Shown in pieces: positions 8,417 through 17,822 of a stretch of DNA of 64,000 bases. The notes under the pieces were generated by a model that was not told the origin of the DNA, did no database searches, and saw only the letters and a program-made list of their open reading frames with translations. The stretch is from Solibacillus silvestris (GTDB taxonomy: Bacteria; Bacillota; Bacilli; Bacillales_A; Planococcaceae): the NCBI GenBank assembly GCA_001586195.1, contig CP014609.1, positions 3,004,501-3,068,500 on the forward strand, written 5' to 3'. Numbering within the stretch: position 1 is the stretch's first letter; each line of letters begins with the position of its first letter. The translations under genes were made by a program, and so were the position numbers.

Positions 8417-9958
8417 TTACTGTTCGCTTGGCATAACTAACGATTTCCCTGTCATCTCTGCAGGCTGGGCAATATTAAGTAATTCAAGCATCGTCGGTGC
8501 CAGATCGGCTAAAATGCCGTCTTCATAAAGCATGACACCAGGCTTCGTCACAATCACCGGTACCGGGTTTGTCGTATGTGCTGTCATTGGCTTGTCATCC
8601 AGTGTCACCACTTCATCTGAGTTGCCATGATCAGCTGTAATGATCGCATAACCGCCTTTAGCAGTAATCGCATCAACGATTTTACCTAGGCACTCATCCA
8701 CTGTTTCGATTGCTTTAATCGTTGGTTTAAGCATTCCGGAATGTCCGACCATATCCGGGTTTGCAAAGTTTAAAATGATCGCATCGAACTTCTCTCCTGC
8801 AATAGCTTCCAGTAAAGAATCCGTCACTTCATACGCACTCATTTCAGGCTTCAAGTCGTAAGTCGCCACTTTTGGAGAGGCGATTAAAATACGCTCCTCG
8901 CCAGCAAATGTTTCTTCACGTCCACCGCTCATAAAGAACGTGACATGCGGATATTTTTCCGTTTCCGCAATGCGCAGTTGTGTTTTGCCAGCTTTTGAAA
9001 TAACCTCACCGACTGTATTAACTAAATTATCATTTTCGTATGCTACATCTGCTACGACATCATCGCTGTAATGTGTAAAAGTAACAAATTTCAGATTCGT
9101 CGGATGATTTTCAGAGCGTGGCATTGCATCAAATTTTTCATTTGTCAATAAAGACGATAATTGAATCGCACGGTCCGGACGGAAGTTAAAGAAAATGACC
9201 GCATCGTTCGTGCTGATCGTTGCGGCAGGTCGGCCTTCTTCAGTCACGACAAACGGCACAACGAATTCATCATGTAGTTCACGTTCATAGGAAGACTGGA
9301 CACCTGCTGTTGCGGAAGAAGCTGTTTGTCCGATTCCATCAACTAATGCATTGTACGTTAAGCCGACACGTTCCCAGCGACGGTCACGGTCCATTGCATA
9401 GTAACGGCCATGAATCGATGCGAACTTCCCGATCCCAATTTCTTTCATCTGTTTTTCTGTTTCCAAAATATATTCAAGTGCTGTCGTTGGACCGACATCG
9501 CGGCCATCCAGAAAGCCGTGAACATATACTTGCTCAAGACCATTTGCTTTAGCCAATTTCAATAAGGCAAATAGATGCTCATAGTGACTATGAACACCGC
9601 CATCTGAAAGAAGACCCATCAAATGGAGCTTCGAACCATGTGCTTTTGCATGTTCAACAGCTGCAAGAAACGATTCATTACGGAAGAAATCCCCATCACG
9701 AATCGATTTGTGAATACGTGTCAGGGACTGGTACACAATGCGTCCAGCCCCGATATTCAAGTGTCCAACTTCAGAGTTCCCCATTTGGCCTTCCGGTAGA
9801 CCTACCGCTTCACCACTTGCTATTAAAGTTGCATGTGGGTAGGCTTGCCAGTAACGGTCGAAATTCGGTTTATTTGCTTGTGCTACGGCATTACCTTTTA
9901 CTTCATCACGAAAGGCAAAGCCGTCTAAAATTATTAATGCTACCGGTTGTTTAGGCAT
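8417..9958 (-). CDS. gpmI: 2,3-bisphosphoglycerate-independent phosphoglycerate mutase
   Basis: 513 residues, of the alkaline-phosphatase superfamily. Isomerises 3- and 2-phosphoglycerate using two Mn ions. The metal site begins with LIILDGF (Asp12) and the phospho-serine is in GNSEVGH (Ser62). [15 protein letters not shown] binds substrate; [13 protein letters not shown] and [10 protein letters not shown] supply the remaining metal ligands near the C-terminus. The start overlaps the tpiA stop by eight bases, so the two are coupled. In spore formers this enzyme is known to be pH/Mn sensitive, which stores 3-PGA in the forespore; that is family knowledge, not visible here. Confidence 0.97.
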   Translation of the reverse strand: MPKQPVALIILDGFAFRDEVKGNAVAQANKPNFDRYWQAYPHATLIASGEAVGLPEGQMGNSEVGHLNIGAGRIVYQSLTRIHKSIRDGDFFRNESFLAAVEHAKAHGSKLHLMGLLSDGGVHSHYEHLFALLKLAKANGLEQVYVHGFLDGRDVGPTTALEYILETEKQMKEIGIGKFASIHGRYYAMDRDRRWERVGLTYNALVDGIGQTASSATAGVQSSYERELHDEFVVPFVVTEEGRPAATISTNDAVIFFNFRPDRAIQLSSLLTNEKFDAMPRSENHPTNLKFVTFTHYSDDVVADVAYENDNLVNTVGEVISKAGKTQLRIAETEKYPHVTFFMSGGREETFAGEERILIASPKVATYDLKPEMSAYEVTDSLLEAIAGEKFDAIILNFANPDMVGHSGMLKPTIKAIETVDECLGKIVDAITAKGGYAIITADHGNSDEVVTLDDKPMTAHTTNPVPVIVTKPGVMLYEDGILADLAPTMLELLNIAQPAEMTGKSLVMPSEQ

Positions 9959-10712
9959 TTGCTGCCGCCTCCAATAATTTCATGAATGATGCTGGTTGTA
10001 GGCTTGCTCCTCCTACTAATGCGCCATCGATATGTTCTTGTGATAAAAGCTCTTCAATGTTCTCAGGCTTTACACTGCCACCGTATTGAATGCGCACTTT
10101 TTCAGCTGTATCTTTTCCGTATAATGTTTCAACCGCCAGACGGATTGCACAGCATACTGTATTCGCATCTTCCGCAGTAGCTGTTTTCCCTGTTCCGATT
10201 GCCCAGATTGGTTCATACGCAATGACCATATGCTCAACTTCAATTGGAGCAAAGTCTTTTAACGCTTTTGTAATTTGGCGTGCTACTTTTGCTTCGGTTT
10301 GACCCGCTTCACGCTCTTCCAATGTTTCGCCGCAGCAAATAATCGGTACAATACCGTAATTAAGAGCAGCACGGACTTTTTTGTTGATCGCTTCGTCTGT
10401 TTCGTTGAATAGCTCACGACGCTCCGAATGTCCTAAAATGACATAATCGACATTGACATTCGAAAGCATTTTCGGGCTGATCTCGCCTGTAAATGCTCCT
10501 TCGTCTTCAAAGTGCATGTTTTGCGCGCCAATTGCCAGGCTTGAATCTTCTGCCCCTACGACAAGTGTCGGTAAATATAATGCAGGTGCACAGATGACCG
10601 CATCAACTTTATCCGGAGAAGGAACCTCTTGTTGGATTTCTTCGATAAAATCAACTGCCTCATCAAAGGACTTATACATTTTCCAGTTTCCTGCTATGAT
10701 CGGTTTTCTCAT
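9951..10712 (-). CDS. tpiA: Triosephosphate isomerase
   Basis: 253 residues. Interconverts dihydroxyacetone phosphate and glyceraldehyde 3-phosphate. TIM-barrel signatures: GNWKMYKS (Asn/Lys active site), GHSERRELF (catalytic His), [14 protein letters not shown] (catalytic Glu and loop 6), YGGSVKPEN and GALVGGASL for phosphate binding. Start [11 protein letters not shown] fits the family. It overlaps gpmI. The 185 bases between it and pgk contain a REP-like palindromic repeat, which is unusual inside a highly expressed operon. Confidence 0.97.
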   Translation of the reverse strand: MRKPIIAGNWKMYKSFDEAVDFIEEIQQEVPSPDKVDAVICAPALYLPTLVVGAEDSSLAIGAQNMHFEDEGAFTGEISPKMLSNVNVDYVILGHSERRELFNETDEAINKKVRAALNYGIVPIICCGETLEEREAGQTEAKVARQITKALKDFAPIEVEHMVIAYEPIWAIGTGKTATAEDANTVCCAIRLAVETLYGKDTAEKVRIQYGGSVKPENIEELLSQEHIDGALVGGASLQPASFMKLLEAAANA

Positions 10713-10752
10713 TCAAAACCCTCCGTTTTTAAAAGATTCTGTTCAATCATGC

Positions 10753-10857
10753 CGTTGTTTTCCGCTACGGCGGACGCTTTCCCCGGGCGCGGCTCAAGCC
10801 TATAGTCTCGAGCGTCGCGCTTTTCCCGGTGGAGTCGCCGCCTTCGCTCCAAACAAC
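10753..10857. repeat. REP-like palindromic repeat, copy 1 (between pgk and tpiA)
   Basis: An imperfect palindrome with ends GTTGTTTTCCGCTACGGCGG and its complement CCGCCTTCGCTCCAAACAAC, plus the shared core GGACGCTTTCC and GTCTCGAGCGTCGCGC. It is the most divergent of five copies in the window (others at 32856, 34007, 50908 and 52418). Confidence 0.75.
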
Positions 10858-10897
10858 TAACATCCTGTAGTCACAGATAATTTATCCTATTAATGAT

Positions 10898-12082
10898 TTA
10901 TTTATCGTTTAACGCAACAATTCCCGGTAATTCTTTACCCTCCATTAACTCTAATGAAGCACCGCCGCCTGTTGAAATATGGTCCATTTTCGAAGCGACT
11001 TCGAATTTTTCTACCGCTGCAGCAGAGTCACCGCCGCCGATAATTGTGTAGCCGTCTGTTGTTGCCATTGCATCCGCTACTGTTTTCGTACCGTTTGCGA
11101 ATTTTTCCATTTCGAATACACCCATTGGTCCGTTCCAAATGATTAATTTTGATTGCTTAATAACTTCTGCATAGTTTTCAGCCGTTTTCGGTCCGATATC
11201 CAGTCCCATCCAATCAGATGGAATTGCATCGATTGCCACAACTTGAGTTTCCGCATCTTTAGAAAACTCGTTTGCTACGACAGCATCGACCGGCATATGC
11301 AGCTGTACACCTTTTTCTTTCGCTTGTTCGATAAAGCTTTTTGCCAGCTCGATTTTATCTTCTTCCAGCAATGACTTCCCGATATCGTGACCCATCGCTT
11401 TTACGAACGTAAATACTAAACCGCCGCCGATAATCAGGTGATCCACTTTATCCAACAGGTTTTCAATAACCCCGATTTTATCTTTAACTTTCGCTCCACC
11501 AATAATCGCTGTGAACGGGCGCTCCGGATTGGATAAAGCTTTTCCTAATACGTCCAGTTCTTTTTCCATTAATAGACCTGATACAGCCGGTACATGTTTT
11601 GCAATGCCCTCTGTTGAAGCATGTGCACGGTGAGCTGCGCCAAACGCATCGTTTACATAAAGATCCGCTAATTTCGCAAACTCTTCTGCCAATGCTTCGT
11701 CGTTTTTCTCTTCGCCTTTATGGAAACGAACATTTTCAAGCAGGATAATTTCGCCGTCTTGCATATTGTTAACCGCTGCTTCTACATCTGAACCAATTGA
11801 TTCATCCAATTTTTTGACTGGCTTGTCCATCAATTCCGAAAGACGCTCGCCGACTGCTGTTAAGCGCATGTCCTCATTCACTTCGCCTTTTGGACGGCCA
11901 AGATGTGAAGCTAAAATTACTTTTGCTCCAGCGTTTACTAATTGTTCAATTGTTGGAATAGCTGCACGAATACGCGTTTCGTCGGTAATGCGGCCCTCAT
12001 CCATCGGCACATTAAAATCGACACGCACAAATACGCGTTTTCCTTTTACATCTACATCGTTCATTGATTTCTTTAAAAACAT
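10898..12082 (-). CDS. pgk: Phosphoglycerate kinase
   Basis: 394 residues. Transfers phosphate between 1,3-bisphosphoglycerate and ADP. Start at the ATG nine bases after GGAGG, giving [17 protein letters not shown]; an in-frame ATG three codons earlier overlaps the ribosome site. Signatures: [60 protein letters not shown] and [12 protein letters not shown] (nucleotide site). It is separated from gap by a terminator, so it is expressed by read-through or from its own promoter. Confidence 0.97.
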   Translation of the reverse strand: MFLKKSMNDVDVKGKRVFVRVDFNVPMDEGRITDETRIRAAIPTIEQLVNAGAKVILASHLGRPKGEVNEDMRLTAVGERLSELMDKPVKKLDESIGSDVEAAVNNMQDGEIILLENVRFHKGEEKNDEALAEEFAKLADLYVNDAFGAAHRAHASTEGIAKHVPAVSGLLMEKELDVLGKALSNPERPFTAIIGGAKVKDKIGVIENLLDKVDHLIIGGGLVFTFVKAMGHDIGKSLLEEDKIELAKSFIEQAKEKGVQLHMPVDAVVANEFSKDAETQVVAIDAIPSDWMGLDIGPKTAENYAEVIKQSKLIIWNGPMGVFEMEKFANGTKTVADAMATTDGYTIIGGGDSAAAVEKFEVASKMDHISTGGGASLELMEGKELPGIVALNDK

Positions 12083-12210
12083 ACTGAACATCCTCCTTCA
12101 TACTCGTTCGTCAATTATTGTGGATTGTATACTCGTTAGTTAAGATAGTAACAAAATTCGATAAGGCTGTCTTGATATCGCCTCTGTTTTGTATATTTTC
12201 CTTATATCCG

Positions 12211-12249
12211 AAAAAAGAGCGGTCCGGGTGAGTCCCTGCCGCTCTTTTA
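12211..12249. terminator. Terminator between gap and pgk
   Basis: AAGAGCGG...CCGCTCTT stem with A/T runs on both sides. It would lower transcription from gap into pgk-tpiA-gpmI-eno. The remainder of the 285-bp gap-pgk spacer holds no gene. Confidence 0.82.
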
Positions 12250-12367
12250 CCCTTATTTATTATAAGGTTTACCTGTATTAAAGGCTATACTTTTTATGCC
12301 CATTTCCTTTTAATATGTCACACTTTTTCTTTAATTCCGAAAAAGTATGTCACATTTTATCGAAATA

Positions 12368-13381
12368 TTATGCTTTTTCGATTCCTTGTTTAGCGATATA
12401 TAAAGCTAAATCCATTAAACGAGTAGAGTAGCCGATTTCGTTATCATACCAAGAAACAACTTTTGCCATACGACCTTCCATTACCATTGTTGATAAACCG
12501 TCAATTGTAGATGAAGCCGGGTTACCATTGTAGTCGATTGATACTAATGGTAATTCGTTGTATGCAAGAATGCCTTTTAAATCGCCTTCAGATGCTTCTT
12601 TTAATGCTGCGTTAATTGAATCTGTTGTTACGTCTTTATCCAATTCAACAACTAAGTCAACACATGAAACGTTTGGTGTTGGAACACGCATTGAGAAACC
12701 ATCCAATTTGCCTTTTAATTGTGGCAATACTTTTGATACCGCAATTGCTGCACCAGTAGTTGTCGGAATCATTGATACCGCGCCTGCACGTGCACGACGT
12801 GGGTCAGAGTGCGGGAAGTCAAGGATACGTTGGTCATTTGTATAAGAGTGAATTGTTGTCATCATACCACGTTTGATGCCGAACTTTTCATCCAACACTT
12901 TTGCAAGTGGTGCTAAGCAGTTTGTCGTACAAGAAGCATTTGAAATAACATTTTGTGCTGGGTCATATTCCGTATGGTTAACACCCATTACATATGTTGG
13001 CATATCGCCTTGTGCTGGTGCAGAAAGGATTGCTTTTTTCGCGCCGGCTTCGATATGTTTTGATACTTCTTCCATTGAACGCCATCTACCTGTACATTCT
13101 AAAACTACATCTACACCAAGTTCACCCCATGGTAAATTTGCAGGATCTTTTTCTGAAAGCACTTGAATGCGTTTGCCGTTTACGATAAATGCATCTTCTT
13201 CCGCTTGAACGTCTGCATCATACACTCCATGTACTGAGTCATATTTTAATAAATGTGCAAGTTGTTTCGCATCAGTTAAATCATTTACTGCAACTACTTC
13301 AAATTCCTCGTGCTTCATTGCTTCACGGAATACTAAACGTCCGATTCGTCCAAAACCATTGATTGCTAATTGTAATGCCAT
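12368..13381 (-). CDS. gap: Glyceraldehyde-3-phosphate dehydrogenase (glycolytic, NAD type)
   Basis: 337 residues. Oxidises glyceraldehyde 3-phosphate to 1,3-bisphosphoglycerate with NAD. Start at the ATG after GGAGGAATTACAC (MALQLAINGFGRIGR). Motifs: GFGRIGR dinucleotide fold, AVNDLTDAKQ (typical of the glycolytic GapA class), catalytic Cys151 in SNASCTTNCLAPL, HSYTNDQ, and SWYDNEIGYS at the end. Lies 67 bases downstream of cggR and is presumably cotranscribed and CggR-controlled, as in B. subtilis. Confidence 0.97.
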   Translation of the reverse strand: MALQLAINGFGRIGRLVFREAMKHEEFEVVAVNDLTDAKQLAHLLKYDSVHGVYDADVQAEEDAFIVNGKRIQVLSEKDPANLPWGELGVDVVLECTGRWRSMEEVSKHIEAGAKKAILSAPAQGDMPTYVMGVNHTEYDPAQNVISNASCTTNCLAPLAKVLDEKFGIKRGMMTTIHSYTNDQRILDFPHSDPRRARAGAVSMIPTTTGAAIAVSKVLPQLKGKLDGFSMRVPTPNVSCVDLVVELDKDVTTDSINAALKEASEGDLKGILAYNELPLVSIDYNGNPASSTIDGLSTMVMEGRMAKVVSWYDNEIGYSTRLMDLALYIAKQGIEKA

Positions 13382-13447
13382 GTGTAATTCCTCCAATAAC
13401 TTTATTATTAAAATAGTATGGGTAAAATCATACTTTTAAAAACATAT

Positions 13448-14476
13448 TTAATTTTTAAGGATTGTCCTTGCAGTTTGCTCATCTGTAATCAAAATCGTTT
13501 GCGGTGCAGCGTTTTTAAAATACGCCTGAATCGCTGCAGCCTTATTTCTGCCTGCCGCAATGGCAAGAACATGCTGCGCTTTGTTAACTTGATGACGCTG
13601 AATTCCAATTGTCCTCAGATGATGGACAATGTCGCCATCTGCATTGAAATAGTAGCCAAATGCTTCGGCAACCGCGCCTTTTTCTTCAAGTATTTGCTGC
13701 TCCTGCTGTGAGCTTTTACGACGAAGTGCCATTTCCTGTGCTGCACCGATTCCGTGAATCACGATATCCACCTGTTCATAAAGTGTAATCATCTCCCGGA
13801 TAATCGGTTCATCCTTCATCGCTTCATATGCGTGCTCACTTAAATGCTCCGGCAAAAACAATGTGCGGTATGTTGCCCCGCATCTTTTTGAAAACTTCGA
13901 AACAATTGTATTCGCCTGGAATGTCATCTCATCGCCCATACCACCGCGTGCCGCAATAAAGTTTGCGTCGCTCAGCACCGGGACATCCGATAAATATTCC
14001 TTCATCGAAGCAACACTGCTGCCGCCTGTCACCGCAATTTTCGCTTTTGCAGGTGCAATCTGCTGTAGTACTTGTGCCGCAACTTTACCGAGCTGCTGCT
14101 TTACAGTTTCATCCTGTTCGGCATCACCTGGCACAATGATGACACGTGCAATGCCAAAGATGTTTGTAAGCTGCTGTTCCATCGCTACAATACCGGAAAG
14201 CTCACGATACAGTTCGTAAAGCTGCTCTATTACTTCATACCCTTTTGGCGTGCAAATCATGCCTTTTTTTTGAATCAAGATCAATTGCTGTTCGCTCAGG
14301 ACCGTTGTTTCATTACGGATATCACGCTCTGTCATCTGAAGCTGTTCTCCTAAAGCACGTCTGCCAATCGGGCTAAATGTCGCAATTGCTTGTAAAACTC
14401 GAAACCTCTTTTGAAAAAGAGCATCAATTTCAGGCATTAGTTTACGCTCAGCTGCAAAAAATGAAATATCCGTCAA
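13448..14476 (-). CDS. cggR: Central glycolytic genes regulator CggR (SorC family)
   Basis: 342 residues if started at TTG 14476 (GGTAGG seven bases upstream). The upstream in-frame ATG at 14521 would put the start inside the operator, so it is rejected. N-terminal winged helix (KRFRVLQAIATFSPIGRRALGEQL...ERDIRNE), then a SorC sugar-binding domain: ITGGSSVA-like VTGGSSVASMKEYL, FIAARGGMG, FLPEHLSEHAYEAM. It represses the gap operon and is relieved by fructose-1,6-bisphosphate in B. subtilis. First gene of the glycolytic cluster with its own sigma-A promoter and CggR-type operator. Confidence 0.93.
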   Translation of the reverse strand: MTDISFFAAERKLMPEIDALFQKRFRVLQAIATFSPIGRRALGEQLQMTERDIRNETTVLSEQQLILIQKKGMICTPKGYEVIEQLYELYRELSGIVAMEQQLTNIFGIARVIIVPGDAEQDETVKQQLGKVAAQVLQQIAPAKAKIAVTGGSSVASMKEYLSDVPVLSDANFIAARGGMGDEMTFQANTIVSKFSKRCGATYRTLFLPEHLSEHAYEAMKDEPIIREMITLYEQVDIVIHGIGAAQEMALRRKSSQQEQQILEEKGAVAEAFGYYFNADGDIVHHLRTIGIQRHQVNKAQHVLAIAAGRNKAAAIQAYFKNAAPQTILITDEQTARTILKN

Positions 14477-14503
14477 AAAACCACCTACCTGATTTATCTT
14501 GTT

Positions 14504-14540
14504 GGACAATATATGTCCCACATAAATATTTTATGTCCCA
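14504..14540 (-). promoter_or_regulatory. CggR operator
   Basis: On the minus strand GGGAC-ATATAT-TGTCC exactly fits the CGGGACN6TGTCC core known for CggR, except for the first base. A second TGGGACATA half-site lies one step upstream, giving the tandem layout of the B. subtilis operator. Confidence 0.85.
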
Positions 14541-14570
14541 CATGGGGTAAAAAAAAGAATTTCTGACTTC

Positions 14571-14599
14571 ATTATAGATCGTCTCGGAGTGATTTGCAA
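14571..14599 (-). promoter_or_regulatory. Sigma-A promoter of cggR-gap
   Basis: TTGCAA (14599-14594) and TATAAT (14576-14571) with a 17-bp spacer on the minus strand, just upstream of the CggR operator. Confidence 0.82.
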
Positions 14600-14647
14600 C
14601 TTTTATGACGGAATTATTCGCAAAAAATAGCGAACAGGCACCGATGG

Positions 14648-14881
14648 CTAGTCCACCAGCGCCTCGTACAATGTCGCATAATCGAGCTGTCCGTATTGCA
14701 CAACATCCCCGTTATGCTCAACGACAGGAATCATGAGCATATACTTTTCATGCGCTTCATCATCTTCTTCTATATTGTAATGCTCAATCGTAAAGTCGAT
14801 GTCTTCCTGCACAATTTTTAACGTATGGAGTCCTTCTATGCAAAGTCCGCAGTCCGGTTTTGAATAAAATTTGATGATCAT
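14648..14881 (-). CDS. Glutaredoxin-like thiol protein (DUF836 type)
   Basis: 77 residues with GGGAGG upstream of the ATG. MIIKFYSKPDCGLC carries a CxxC motif after the first beta strand, followed by a helix and IEEDDEAHEKYMLMIPVVEHNG, with the cis-proline (IPVV) of the thioredoxin fold. A small cytosolic thiol-disulfide protein of the glutaredoxin family; partner unknown. It sits between cggR, which it follows in no obvious operon, and TTCTAATA array 3. Confidence 0.82.
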   Translation of the reverse strand: MIIKFYSKPDCGLCIEGLHTLKIVQEDIDFTIEHYNIEEDDEAHEKYMLMIPVVEHNGDVVQYGQLDYATLYEALVD

Positions 14882-14942
14882 TGGCAGTTCCTCCCTTTTT
14901 TTATTATTATAGCTGATGATGCTGGGGATGGCGGGGATTTTA

Positions 14943-15112
14943 TTAGAAGATTTTTTGATTTATTGGAACATCCGGGTGGCATATTAGAAGTTCTCGAATG
15001 CTTATTAGAAGATCCAGACCACTTATTTGAACATCGGCCACTTATATTAGAAGTTCCGTGTTTTATTAGAACTTTTACTGGTTTATTAGAACATCACGCT
15101 AACTTATTAGAA
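14943..15112 (-). repeat. TTCTAATA array 3 (single nine-box block, inverted orientation)
   Basis: On the plus strand the box reads TTAGAA, at 14943, 14963 (TTGGAA), 14984, 15005, 15026 (TTTGAA), 15047, 15066, 15086 and 15107. Read on the minus strand the spacings are 21, 20, 19, 21, 21, 21, 21, 20, the same irregular series as arrays 1, 2 and 4. It has no B block and is inverted relative to the other three. Box 1 lies about 20 bp from the T-tract of the TPM gene terminator. Confidence 0.85.
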
Positions 15113-15130
15113 AACCGCCGCCACCCGCAC

Positions 15131-15164
15131 AAAAAAGCATCCCACCCGCAAAGAGTGAGATGCC
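15131..15164 (-). terminator. Terminator of the TPM/LemA unit
   Basis: On the minus strand GCATCTCAC...GGTGGGATGC then TTTTTT. TTCTAATA array 3 begins immediately after it. Confidence 0.85.
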
Positions 15165-15182
15165 TGATGCCTTGCCTTAAAC

Positions 15183-15953
15183 CTAGAACTTCCTGCCCGC
15201 GCCTCCGCCGAACGAGCCGCCTCCACCGAAGCCGCCAAAGCCGCCCGATGAACCGCCGCCACCGCCGAAGCCGCCTCCAAAACCACCGAAACCGCCACTA
15301 CGGTATACCCGGCGTGCTGTGCGTCGGCGTCCACCTGGGCCACCGCCACCACCAAACTTCGTAATGATGAAGTAAATAATAATGATCATTATAATGAAAC
15401 CGATTGAAATCCCATCATCCTCATTTGATGCAACAGGCTGTACTAGATCCGCGCCGCCTGCTTCACCACCCATTTCATCATAAAAAGCGGAGAAGATACT
15501 GGCAAACGCATTCGTATAATCACCATCAGCTAGATATGGCATCATATACGTATCGATCATACTGCCGAGCTTTCCGTCCGGATATTCTCCTTCCAGACCG
15601 CCGCCGACCGTAATCCACACATCATTTTGCCCCGGTCCTTGCTCGGTTGTCGCAAAAATAAGCATCCCGTTATCAAGCGCTTCATCACCGATTCCCCAGC
15701 TGCGCATCGTCTCCGTACCAAACTCAAACGCATCCATTCCATCGATCGTATCAATCGTCATCATAACAATGACATTTCCCGTTGAACCTTCAAGCGCTTT
15801 TGCCGACTGAATCAAGTTTTGTTCCACATCATCGGACAAAACGTTAGCGTAATCATAAACGTAAGAATTGTAGGCTGGTTTTTCCGGTATGGCTGCCATC
15901 GCCTGGAGTGGTACGAGCATTACCCATATTAAAAGCGATACCATTAGTCTCAC
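15183..15953 (-). CDS. TPM-domain membrane protein with glycine-rich tail
   Basis: 256 residues. Signal peptide (MRLMVSLLIWVMLVPLQAMAA), then an extracytoplasmic TPM_phosphatase domain (YVYDYANVLSDDVEQNL, GNVIVMMTIDT, RSWGIGDEALDNGMLIF, DVWITVGGGLEGEYPD), one membrane segment (GISIGFIIMIIIIYFIITKF) and a long Gly/Phe/Arg-rich tail ending in GAGRKF. The family is linked to membrane stress and photosystem repair in other organisms; its biochemical role here is unknown. It follows lemA by 60 bases with no terminator between, the usual TPM-LemA pairing. Confidence 0.85.
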   Translation of the reverse strand: MRLMVSLLIWVMLVPLQAMAAIPEKPAYNSYVYDYANVLSDDVEQNLIQSAKALEGSTGNVIVMMTIDTIDGMDAFEFGTETMRSWGIGDEALDNGMLIFATTEQGPGQNDVWITVGGGLEGEYPDGKLGSMIDTYMMPYLADGDYTNAFASIFSAFYDEMGGEAGGADLVQPVASNEDDGISIGFIIMIIIIYFIITKFGGGGGPGGRRRTARRVYRSGGFGGFGGGFGGGGGSSGGFGGFGGGGSFGGGAGRKF

Positions 15954-16013
15954 ATACAGTCCCCCTTTTCAGAAGCTTCGGTCATGCCGAAAAGCTCCTC
16001 ATGACTCCCATCA

Positions 16014-16604
16014 TTAATCGCCAAAATCGACAGCCGGTGCTTCTTCCACACCTTCTTTAATTTCGAAGTAGTCTTTTTGTTCAAAGCTGAACATACCCGC
16101 GATTAAGTTTCCTGGGAAGCGGCGAACATCATTATTAAACTGCTGAACCGTGTCATTATAATCTTTACGCGCTACCGTTAGACGATTTTCCGTCCCTGCC
16201 AATTCATCCATTAACCTCGTAAATTGTACATCCGCTTTTAAATTCGGATAGTTTTCAACTACAACGAGTAAACGGGACAATGCAGAAGATAGCTCATTAT
16301 TAGCATTCGCCGTTTCTTCTACTGTATTGGCATTCCCATATTGTGTTCGGGCATCTGCAATCTGTGTGAAAATTTCTTCCTCATGTTCGGCATAGCCTTT
16401 AACCGTATTTACTAAGTTCGGCACTAAATCAAATCGACGCTGCAGCTGGTTTTCGACTTGCGCCCATGCTGCGTCCACCGTTTCTTCACCTGTTACCAGT
16501 TTATTGTATTTTGGCACGACAAGCATTGCCGCAATGACGATCAATGCAACAATTGCAATAAGGGCGACCAATACCGCACTGCCTCGTTCATTTTTTTTAA
16601 ACAT
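16014..16604 (-). CDS. lemA: LemA family protein
   Basis: 196 residues from the ATG nine bases after GAGAGG. One N-terminal membrane helix (VLVALIAIVALIVIAAMLVV), then a helical bundle with the LemA signature YNKLVTGEETVDAAWAQVE, QRRFDLVPNLVNTVKGYA, and NRLTVARKDYNDTVQQFN...FPGNLIAGMF. The role of the family is poorly known; it is often co-encoded with TPM proteins, as here. Divergent from the CotF-family gene at 16702. Confidence 0.9.
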   Translation of the reverse strand: MFKKNERGSAVLVALIAIVALIVIAAMLVVPKYNKLVTGEETVDAAWAQVENQLQRRFDLVPNLVNTVKGYAEHEEEIFTQIADARTQYGNANTVEETANANNELSSALSRLLVVVENYPNLKADVQFTRLMDELAGTENRLTVARKDYNDTVQQFNNDVRRFPGNLIAGMFSFEQKDYFEIKEGVEEAPAVDFGD

Positions 16605-16701
16605 TTGCCCCATCCTCTCTTTTTTAAAATTAGCGTATAAAATTACGGTTCGTTTCCACAATAAGAGCGTACGAAATTTCTTACTATGGAGGTTTTTATT
16701 A

Positions 16702-17313
16702 ATGTATACCCAATCATCTCAATCTCAAGACAATCAAATGCCCCTTTCAACAAATCATGGTGCCCATGAACTTCTGGATGTTCATGAAGTACTAAGCGCT
16801 ATGATCGGCGGATTAAACCAATATGTTTTACTTCGCGACCAAGTTCAAGATAGCGAGCTTCTTTCTATTATGGATCGCCAGTATGCGTTTATGCTTGATG
16901 AGTATAATATTACTGTGGAAGCCTTTAAAACAGGTCATGATCCAAAACATCCTACACGCACCTACAATATGAATATGGGCAACGATACTATTTACGGCTT
17001 AAAACCAGGTGAGCCGAAAAAGCCGATCACTTCGGCAAGTGAAATTAATGATGGCATTATTTCAGGTTTCTTGCTCAGCTGCCATAAAGCTGGGGCTACA
17101 GGAAAAACAGGTGCTGCTTTAGAAAGCACAAACCCGGTAGTACGTCGCGTGCTACAAGATTCAGTACCAAACTGCATTGAAATGGCCTATGAAATTTCAT
17201 TGTACCAAAACAAAAAAGGCTATTATCAAGTGCCACAACTATCTCCACAGGACATGAGCGCAATGCTCAATATGTATGGCAAAGCAGATCAAGCGAAAAA
17301 CATGCCTAACTAG
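16702..17313 (+). CDS. CotF-family spore coat protein
   Basis: 203 residues, ATG after TGGAGG. A four-helix, ferritin-like coat protein with the CotF pattern: ELLDVHEVLSAMIGGLNQYVLLRDQVQDSELL, RQYAFMLDEYNITVEAF, ISGFLLSCHKAGATGKTGAALE, and NCIEMAYEISLYQNKKGYYQVP. Presumably assembled in the spore coat or outer spore layers, showing the organism forms endospores. An extended N-terminal frame upstream has no ribosome site and was not used. Confidence 0.85.
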   Translation: MYTQSSQSQDNQMPLSTNHGAHELLDVHEVLSAMIGGLNQYVLLRDQVQDSELLSIMDRQYAFMLDEYNITVEAFKTGHDPKHPTRTYNMNMGNDTIYGLKPGEPKKPITSASEINDGIISGFLLSCHKAGATGKTGAALESTNPVVRRVLQDSVPNCIEMAYEISLYQNKKGYYQVPQLSPQDMSAMLNMYGKADQAKNMPN

Positions 17314-17459
17314 TATGCCCAATAAACTATACGAACGAATCATTGTATAGTTTCAATTTTTAAATAATTCATCCAATATTTACAACAAATATTTCAGGTG
17401 GATATACAAACAATAAGAACGGTGCTCGTTTCACCTACTACGATGAAGGAGGGGCTTTT

Positions 17460-17636
17460 ATGAAAAATATTCGTGAAGGTTTAATTCCGACTGTACTTGG
17501 ATCAGCTGTCACTGCAACGGGGTATGCAATGAAACAAAAAATCGGTACGAACAAGATGCTTGCCAATACCATTTTCGGTTTCGGCCTTGCCCATATTGTA
17601 TTAGGAGCAATTGACCTTGTAGAACATCGTAAGTAA
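17460..17636 (+). CDS. Small hydrophobic protein of unknown function (58 aa)
   Basis: 58 residues with AAGGAGGGG seven bases before the ATG. Two hydrophobic stretches (LIPTVLGSAVTATGYAM and TIFGFGLAHIVLGAIDLV) around a short basic loop, ending EHRK. Similar small Bacillus proteins exist that databases have sometimes labelled asparagine synthase, which cannot be right at this size. It follows the CotF-family gene by 146 bases and is closed by a hairpin terminator. Function unknown; membrane association likely. Confidence 0.7.
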   Translation: MKNIREGLIPTVLGSAVTATGYAMKQKIGTNKMLANTIFGFGLAHIVLGAIDLVEHRK

Positions 17637-17637
17637 G

Positions 17638-17706
17638 AGCAGGATATCCTGCTTAGAAAAAGTTGGCTTAAAGAATCTTTACGGTTCTTTATGGCCGGCT
17701 TTTTTA
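17638..17706 (+). terminator. Perfect palindrome and terminator after the 58-aa gene
   Basis: AGCAGGATATCCTGCT is a perfect 16-bp palindrome. Immediately after, AAAGAA...TTCTTT inside GTTGGC...GCCGGC forms a second stem followed by TTTTTT. Confidence 0.75.
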
Positions 17707-17822
17707 CTCTTTTCTCTCCCTTTATTGAATTTCGCAACATACGAAGATACTTTCATTCAATCGTGATATTATTTACATAAATTGTTTTGCGCGTAGAAAT
17801 TTACCTAAGGGGGAACTGTAAA

